The notes under the pieces are model-generated. The model worked only from the letters and a program-made list of their open reading frames with translations, searched no databases and had not been told where the DNA came from. This document shows, piece after piece, positions 58,369 through 64,000 of a DNA stretch of 64,000 bases. The stretch's first letter is position 1; every line of letters starts with the position of its first letter. The stretch comes from Isoetes taiwanensis. Lineage: Eukaryota; Streptophyta; Lycopodiopsida; Isoetales; Isoetaceae. The stretch covers positions 4,931,802 to 4,995,801 of the forward strand of contig JAJEKV010000075.1 of the NCBI GenBank assembly GCA_021234155.1, in the 5' to 3' direction. Position numbers and translations under genes: made by a program.

Positions 58369-59430
58369 GTGAACATGGGCCCGTTACTAGAAGTTCCAAA
58401 GCCAAACCAAAGGTCCTCTAAAGAGAAAAAAGCAGATGGTATTAGGGGCGGGATTTATATTGTTTGGAATGGACTCAAGATGATGGTCTCCTTTTGTCAC
58501 CCCTCGGGCAGATGGCAATTTGTGTTCTTGGAAGTAGAGAATGAGCAATTAGGCATTATTAATGTCTATGCATCCACTTCCCTTGAGGAAAGAGAAGTAC
58601 AGTGGAAAAACATGACAGACTGGTTATCAAGGCAGAATGTCAACAACTGGTTTCTAAGTGGAGATTTTAATAATACTCCCTCTTGGGATTAGAAAGCTGG
58701 GAAAAAGATTAATATGTCTAAAGGGGAGAGGTTACACTGGGATAAGTTAGTGCAGCAATTTTTGTATCAGGCTCCTTCCTCCTCCAACACATATTCATGG
58801 AGTAACAAGAGAAAAGGTTCTGACCGGGAATCCTGTCTTATGGATAGATATTATACCAAAATATCTACCTTAGTGGGATGGGATCATTTGATTGTTAGCG
58901 ATGATTGTAGTAACTCCATCTCAGATCACTTTTCCCAAATTTTAGACATGGACATGCTTCCTTATAGAAGGTTTTCTGATACGCCCTTCAAGTTCAATGC
59001 TAGTCTATTTAATAGAAAATCTTTTTATGAGGATTTTAAAGGCTTTTACACATCCTTGCATGCTCTGAATGCTAGTGGCTCGATGAAGGAGTTTGTAAAC
59101 AGAATCAAGCAGGTGAAAAACTGGATCAAACAATGGGGCAAAGATTGGAGCAAAAAAAGGAGACAGGAAAAAAATGAAGTATATCTGGAAATAAAGGAGG
59201 CTAGACAGAATCTTTTTCAGGACAAGCATAATACCCTGCTGCAGCAAAGAGAAGAAACTTTGGAGATGAAGGCCAAATTGATAGAAGAACATGAGGCCAA
59301 GAGCCTTGCAATCAAAAGCAGAAGTCTGTATATCAACTCAATGGATGATTGCAGCTCTAAGTTCTTTTTCAGAACTGCCAAAAGCAGATTAATGAGCAAT
59401 GGGATCATCTCAGTACGAGATGATAATTAG
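58369..59430 (+). pseudogene. LINE ORF2 endonuclease part
   Basis: The first frame reads GGIYIVWNG, INVYAS and WFLSGDFNN and meets TAG at 58690-58692; the same frame continues from about 58714 with a Tyr-rich stretch MDRYYTK and SDHFSQI, the C-terminal SDH box of AP endonucleases. After it comes the Lys/Glu-rich linker (KKRRQEKNE, EEHEAKSLAIKSRS) and FFFRTAKSR, which precede LINE RTs. The first endonuclease motif (WN) is missing, so the N-terminus is lost. Confidence 0.75.
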
Positions 59431-59533
59431 CATAGTCTTTCCCAGCAGGAGGATATCCAAAATCAGTTTTACAATAAATACAGAGATCTGTTTGCTGCCA
59501 AACCTATAAATAATTGCCATCTTTTGGATTCTC

Positions 59534-60036
59534 TTGACTATCTCCACTAAAGGCATCAAAGTTGCTACAAACAAAGTAGAACCCTTGAAGAAACTTACTC
59601 CCCCAAAAACTCTCAAGCAAGTCAAGAGCTTCCTAGGTATGACCAGCTTTTTCAGAATGTATGTTCCTCATTTCTCACATACTATAAGTCCTATTTTCAG
59701 CCTCACAAATGTAGGAAAGTTACAAAGAGTGCGAGCAAACACATGCTAGTATATTGGAATGAAACTTGTTAAGATGAATTTGAAAAAATTATAGATGCCA
59801 TATGCCAGTCTACCTTGCTGAAACCTCCAGACTTTGAGAAACCTTTCCAAATCTACATTAATATCACAGAAAGGGCCATAGATTTGGCATTTCTTCAAGA
59901 TGATAGAATTGTCTCTTTTGCACGCAAGATTTGGTCTGAAACTGAGCTTAGATACTCAAGATTAGAGAAGAGCGCAGCAGCCCTCATGTTTATGATAGAT
60001 AGGCAAGGACATCTCTTGCAGAATAGCCACATTTAA
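59534..60036 (+). mobile_element. Ty3/gypsy RT-RNase H fragment inside the LINE
   Basis: Two blocks read TPPKTLKQVKSFLGMTSFFR...PHFSHTISPIFSLT and LLKPPDFEKPFQIYINITERA...RYSRLEKSAAALMF. They correspond to the end of the RT and the start of RNase H of Ty3/gypsy elements (the SFLG and PDF..PF.. landmarks). A frame break lies near 59750. No LTR, primer site or integrase is present. The flanks are LINE sequence on both sides. Confidence 0.7.
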
Positions 60037-60189
60037 GAGTTTAAAAAACAAAACCCCGTGTCTCTTCTCTTTGTCAAAAATTAGCCAAAAGCTAGACTTT
60101 GTAGATGGGCTTCTAAAGATGAGCTTATTGATGATTCACAGATTCTTGCACCACCATCTGGGGCTGAGATTTTTGGAGTTATAAAGGGT

Positions 60190-60955
60190 ATGGCTCACGC
60201 CAAAAGCTCGGGACCTGATGGACTGCCTCCTGAATTTTATGAACACTTTTGGGGCATTATGGGCAGGGATATTACCACTTTCATCCAGGGTGCTTGGGAG
60301 GCAGATAAATTACACCCAGCAATCAATGCTGGGTTGATTGCCCTGGTACCAAAAATAGAAAAGCCTGCATATTCTCTGATTGGAGACCAATTTCATTGAG
60401 TAATGTCACATACACAATATTGGCAAAAAATTTAGCTAATAGGTTCAAAAAAATCCTTCAGGAGAAGATTAGCACAGTTCAGTCGGGGTTTCTTCCAAGG
60501 AGGAGTATTCTGGATAACTTTGTAGGGGCATATGAGGGATTACATTGGAATAGGATCTCAAATTAGAAGCGTATCTAAAACTCGATTTTAAAAGAGCCTA
60601 TGATACCATAGATTGGAATTTCCTGTACAGAGCCATGGCACAGGTTGGATTCTCAAGGGCAGTGATGGATAAAGTAGCAGGGTTTAATGTTGCAGGGTGC
60701 TCGACTGTGCTTATAAATTGATCTCTAACTCCTTTCTTTGAGTGCGAACGTGGGGTCAGGCAGGGCTGCCCCTTAGCCCCTTATCTCTTTCTAATAGTTG
60801 CGGAGATGATGATCAGGATTACTATTGCGTTACAACAGAAGGGTAAGATCAATGGTCTGAAACTCCCAGGTATAGATGAAACTTTATCAATAATGCAATA
60901 TGCAGACAACACTTTTGTGTTCTTAAATGGTCCTCGCATGCTACAGGTGGCATAA
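60190..60955 (+). pseudogene. LINE reverse transcriptase, broken
   Basis: Blocks in order: SSGPDGLPPEFYEHFW, PAINAGLIALVPK, then after a shift RPISLSNVTYTILAKNLANRF, SGFLPRRSILDN, motif A LDFKRAYDTIDW (about 60583), motif B GVRQGCPLAPYLF (about 60752) and motif C as YADN (about 60900). The second catalytic Asp of motif C is Asn. It ends shortly after motif C. Confidence 0.8.
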
Positions 60956-61124
60956 ATGACGCCATTTTTAGCCCTAAATAATAGCGCTAATTAACGAGGT
61001 GTAACTGAATTTTTAAATTTTATTTTAGCACTAAATCCTGCCAATGGAATCCTAAACCGTCGAACCTTTCTTCCTTTCCTTCTTTCTTGGAGTTTCTTGG
61101 ATCGGATTTAGACTCATAGCTACT
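60956..61124. other. Junction spacer
   Basis: Unrecognised DNA between the cut-off LINE and the 142-bp tandem repeat. Confidence 0.4.
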
Positions 61125-61475
61125 CCCCATCGAGATCTCCGTATCCAGCTTGGTTAACTGGTCGGATCAAATTGTTGTGACTGTACTGCTCTATAGCAGT
61201 AATTATCGAAATCGGTTATTTGTACCATTCAAAACAATCAATTGCCAGTCAATAGATTCAACAAAAGCCCCAATCGAGATTCCATTACCCTATTTGGTTA
61301 ACTGGGATTAAATTGTTGTGACTGTGCTGCTTCCGCAGCAGTAATTATCGAATTCATTTATTTGTACCCTTCTAAACAATCGATTGCCAGTCATTAGATT
61401 CAAGAAAAGCTCCAATCGACATCCCATTACCCTGCTTGGTGAAGAGCTCGAATCAAATTGCTCATCTGAACAATT
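61125..61475. repeat. 142-144 bp tandem repeat, two copies plus a partial
   Basis: Units start near 61125, 61268 and 61411 with CCAATCGAGATYCC. Each holds AAATTGTTGTGACTG and GCAGTAATTATCGAA followed by CAATYGATTGCCAGTC. The third is cut after about 65 bp. No coding capacity is apparent. Confidence 0.85.
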
Positions 61476-62220
61476 TCTCAGACTCAAGAAAAGTTGGTCC
61501 GGTGGTAAGCATCTAATCTTTGTTGACAAATCTTCAAAAATGGTAAATAATGTGGAAATGGTTTCATTCTATTATATATCATGTTTCTATATTGAGGACA
61601 AAGGTTAATATAGTAGATGTGGAGGATTGCATTCCATCTCGCTTTGATTCATCTTTTTTTTTAGTGTGATATTTCAAGTTAGAATTTTTTGGGCTTGGCA
61701 TCAGCGAAAAGTACAACGTAGTAATATTTGGTCGTGCAAATTCAGTAGTTGATGCTAACGAGTTAAGCATTTGGTACTATGTTTGCAGACAACAGCTATC
61801 AGTTAGCAAATTATGCTAACAGGTTATATTGGTACTATGTTTCGCCAGCAGTAGTTGCTAGTTAGTATGTGCTTTGTACCAAGTTAGCGATTTAGTTTTA
61901 TGTTGCAGGCAACATTTGCTAAGTAGCAGGTTACATTAACAACGCAAATTTGGTGCTACACTTGCAGGCTCAAATTGTTATTAGTAGCGGTTGCTAAGAA
62001 GATGAAGTTCAGTGCTAAATTTGAAAGAGTTAGCTGCTATTTAGCATGACATGCTAATCATTTGCTATTTTGCAGACAGTAGGCTCAAGTTAATTGGTGT
62101 TGATGACAATTAGTAATTATTTGGAAAAAGTAGCAATTCATTGCTAAGCTCTTAAAGTTAGTACTATTCAGGATACTTAGTGCTATGATTTGTATTGGTT
62201 TAGTTTTTTGCAGACACAAT
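61476..62220. repeat. Degenerate 55-70 bp repeats with GCTAAC...GCAG
   Basis: From about 61750 onward, phrases such as GCTAACAGGTTA, TTGGTACTATGTTTGCAG and CAACAGCTATCAGTTAGCA recur at roughly 55-70 bp with heavy drift. Each unit ends near GCAG, so the array offers a series of potential splice acceptors ahead of the frame at 62267. Confidence 0.5.
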
Positions 62221-62266
62221 GAAGAACTTCTACGATATATAATTTCAAAGTTGGTGCAGGGATAGA

Positions 62267-62818
62267 TTGGAAACAAAGAAAACTCAACCTAAGATGACCA
62301 TAGACGAAGAGGAAGCAAGGAGGAGGTTTGACATATCTGTGTTGCCTTCTGAGGGCATGACCTCTTCAGATATAAGAAAGACAGATGTGGTTGAAGATGA
62401 GATAAGCAAAATATTTGGCTGTGTGAAACTGGTGGGTACCAAGCAAATTTATAAGTCTATATGAATGAATCCACTTTTTGTGGATCAGTTTATGAACATC
62501 TACAGAAGATGTTACCAAAGAAGTGATGTTTGTGTTGGAAAGATTAGGAAGACTTTTGCACGGGCATTCAGTTTACATGTGAGAGGACAAAAGATTAACT
62601 GGCAGTCATTTGTGGTTAAAATGAAGAAAAGTGTTACAGCAAAGGTTGAGAAAGAAGATGAGTATGAGTTCTTATTTCCTCATACAAATGTTGTTGATTG
62701 TGTAGTGGACTATTCTGTCATTAACTCCTTGATTGCTGAGTTAGATAAGCAGAAGAATGACTTGAATGTTAGAGTTAAAAGTGCAGCCCGTGAAATGAAG
62801 GAAAAAAGGAGGTTGTAG
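62267..62818 (+). pseudogene. Unknown 184-codon frame with one TGA
   Basis: The frame is open from about 62243 to 62818 except for TGA at 62462-62464, which is followed at once by ATGAATCCACTT. No ATG starts the first half; a splice acceptor (TTGGTGCAG, exon from 62261) would fit. The protein is acidic then basic, with EDEISKIFG, RQKINWQSFVVKMKK-like and LIAELDKQKNDLNVRVKSAAREMKEKRR segments, the last looking like a coiled coil. No family was recognised. It may be a host exon, a transposon-related gene or a pseudogene. Confidence 0.4.
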
Positions 62819-63633
62819 AAATTGAAGCAGCAAAGGTCAGGTGTGAGCACTCCAATGTCATTACATTCTTGTCGTCAATGCTGGTTTCCAAGGAAAAGGA
62901 ACTTTTGGAGGCGACAACAGCATACAAGAGTATGTGTAATGGACCTAGCAACCTAGCACTAACATTAAGATGTAAGTAACGTTGCCATTATATAAGAGTG
63001 CGTTTTCAATGGTAAAATAAATGATTATGTGCTAGGAATACATGCATGCAATGTGCCCATGCATGCAGTGTGTGCATGCATGCATGCATGCAAGGGCATT
63101 GCTAGGTTATATAAGCGCAACAATATTATTCTTGATTTCGGGGGAAGGAGTTTTCCATGGGAAAGAAGTCTTTTATGTGATGGTGAAGCATTCGGAAGGA
63201 GATAGATTGTAGATGGATTGCTGAAGGAGCGAGTTGCGTGCAGAGATCTGGGAGCGTTGCTGGGAGTGCAGAAGAAGCAAGTGGGATTTCTAAACAGGGA
63301 TCAAGCCTTACACCTGGGGTTTTCTAGTGTTTGTATAGCTGTGCTGATTTAATAATGATTGCTTTGAACGTAGTATAAACTTGGAGTTAAATCATATGAG
63401 CATGGTCATGAATAGCCATGCATGGTTAATGGATAGTGAGCATATTAACCGATTTAATGTTAATAATTTCAATCTGAGATAGAAGAAGCCGAGATAGCTT
63501 AGATTAGCTAGAATTCTTAAAGAATAGCATTAGGGATTTTTTGAGATCATAAAAGGGCCTTCTAAGAATTGCTGACTAAGCTATATGAACTATCAATCAG
63601 AAAACAGAACTGGTAATCCAGTCAGCAAAACAG
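62819..63633. other. Spacer with an RY-like repeat cluster
   Basis: A run of CATGCA/GCATGC motifs lies at about 63043-63092, followed by a TATATAAG box at about 63102-63110. No downstream open frame of note was found before the inverted-repeat element at 63634. Confidence 0.45.
63047..63110 (+). promoter_or_regulatory. CATGCA (RY) cluster next to a TATA-like box
   Basis: Several overlapping CATGCATG units and then TTATATAAG about 15 bp further. CATGCA is the RY motif bound by B3 proteins of the ABI3/FUS3/LEC2 group. The placement looks promoter-like, but no gene follows in the window, and simple TGCA slippage would give the same pattern. Confidence 0.3.
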
Positions 63634-63961
63634 TTATAACTAACTCACTGGATCACATTTTCTAGCATAAGTGTTGATAGAAAAGTCCAAATGAGCTCTT
63701 GTTTGGTGCAATAGATAGATCTCATTGAGATCTTTCCAACCTTAGGTGGTTTGCATATCTTTTAGCCCCGTAGGATAGTAACAAATGATAAAAACTATAT
63801 TTTTTGGAGTTTTGACAATCATAAATGGTTAAAATATGTGCAAAGCACCTAAGGTTGGAAAGATCTCAACGAGATCTATCTATTGCACTAAACGAGAGCC
63901 TATTTGGACTTTTCTATCAATAGTTATACTAGAAAATGTGATCCAAAGGAGTTAGTTATAA
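63634..63961. mobile_element. Foldback element with about 124-bp inverted repeats
   Basis: The left arm (63634-63755) and right arm (63838-63961) are inverted copies with about nine in ten bases equal, marked by TTATAACTAACTC, GATCACATTTTCTAG, GATAGAAAAGTCCAAAT and AAGATCTC. An 80-bp AT-rich loop lies between. The similarity may reach further out (CCAGTCAGCAAA left, CCGGTCGGCAAA right, the latter on minus), so the true ends may lie beyond the window. Long arms suggest a Mutator-like MITE; no transposase is seen. Confidence 0.8.
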
Positions 63962-64000
63962 TGGGGAGCTTTGCCGACCGGACCCTCGACTTCTCGATTT

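Larger units (their letters stand above)
56980..60955 (+). mobile_element. Decayed L1-like LINE carrying a Ty3/gypsy fragment
   Basis: The order is gag-like ORF1 with a zinc knuckle (57108-57930), AP endonuclease (58369-59430), a linker to about 59530, a Ty3/gypsy pol fragment (about 59534-60036), then the LINE RT from about 60100 to 60955. Several stops and frameshifts disable it. The 3' end (thumb, zf-RVT, poly(A)) is missing. Its sequence is clearly different from the LINE family at 2272 and 11053. Confidence 0.75.

Noticed and set aside
1-64000. CRISPR arrays, rRNA genes, bacterial operons or an integrated virus
   Set aside because: No regularly spaced identical short repeats, rRNA landmarks, Shine-Dalgarno gene strings or viral gene sets were seen; the spaced repeats found are tandem or dispersed eukaryotic types.

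Overview
The window looks like nuclear DNA of a land plant. The genes have many short GT-AG introns. One is a TIR-LRR protein of plant resistance type, one an Ole e 1/proline-rich cell-wall protein, and one resembles plant nuclear-speckle RNA-binding proteins. Long AT-rich spacers and layers of decayed LINEs fill the rest. A seed-free vascular plant, most likely a homosporous fern, fits best; this is inference, because nothing in the sequence names the species. There are no prokaryotic operons, no CRISPR array and no rRNA genes. The only tRNA-like sequence is the head of a SINE.

Three genes look real. (1) A TIR-LRR gene on + (20880-22601, possibly to 23317) has a TIR exon joined by a 96-nt intron to an LRR exon, with no NB-ARC domain between. 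(2) A six-exon gene on - (24989-27170) encodes a 258-aa NSRa/NSRb-like RRM protein with an RS-like tail. One of its introns is 105 nt, in frame and free of stops. (3) A two-exon gene on - (46460-48227) encodes a secreted Pollen_Ole_e_1 plus proline-rich wall protein. Its 3' end changes frame several times, mostly in homopolymer runs. Two older genes survive as wreckage: an intron-bearing histidinol dehydrogenase pseudogene (35649-36510) and a PPR fragment (about 55370-55680). A 184-codon frame with one internal TGA lies at 62267-62818.

Mobile DNA dominates. One poly(A)-tailed L1-like family is seen at 2272-4060, about 11053-16063 and 36955-38130, and a related 3' fragment lies at 31943-32322. 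Three of these have clear target-site duplications. A second LINE type, on -, lies at about 16088-18130 and has a TCTAT-type tail. Its 3' end resembles the tail of a truncated ORF1 copy at 33100-34240 and of a tRNA-derived SINE (14617-14845) nested in another LINE. A third decayed LINE (about 56980-60955) carries a Ty3/gypsy pol fragment between its endonuclease and reverse transcriptase parts. DNA elements include a TAA-flanked MITE (18609-19081) inside a 110-bp tandem array, a CACTA element (51000-52949), two Helitron-like 3' ends (10824, 45316) and a long inverted-repeat element at the right edge (63634-63961). The left edge holds degenerate repeats with dense, phased heat-shock-element-like motifs (437-829).

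The genes show no joint pathway. The spacers between them hold mainly tandem duplications and low-complexity DNA.
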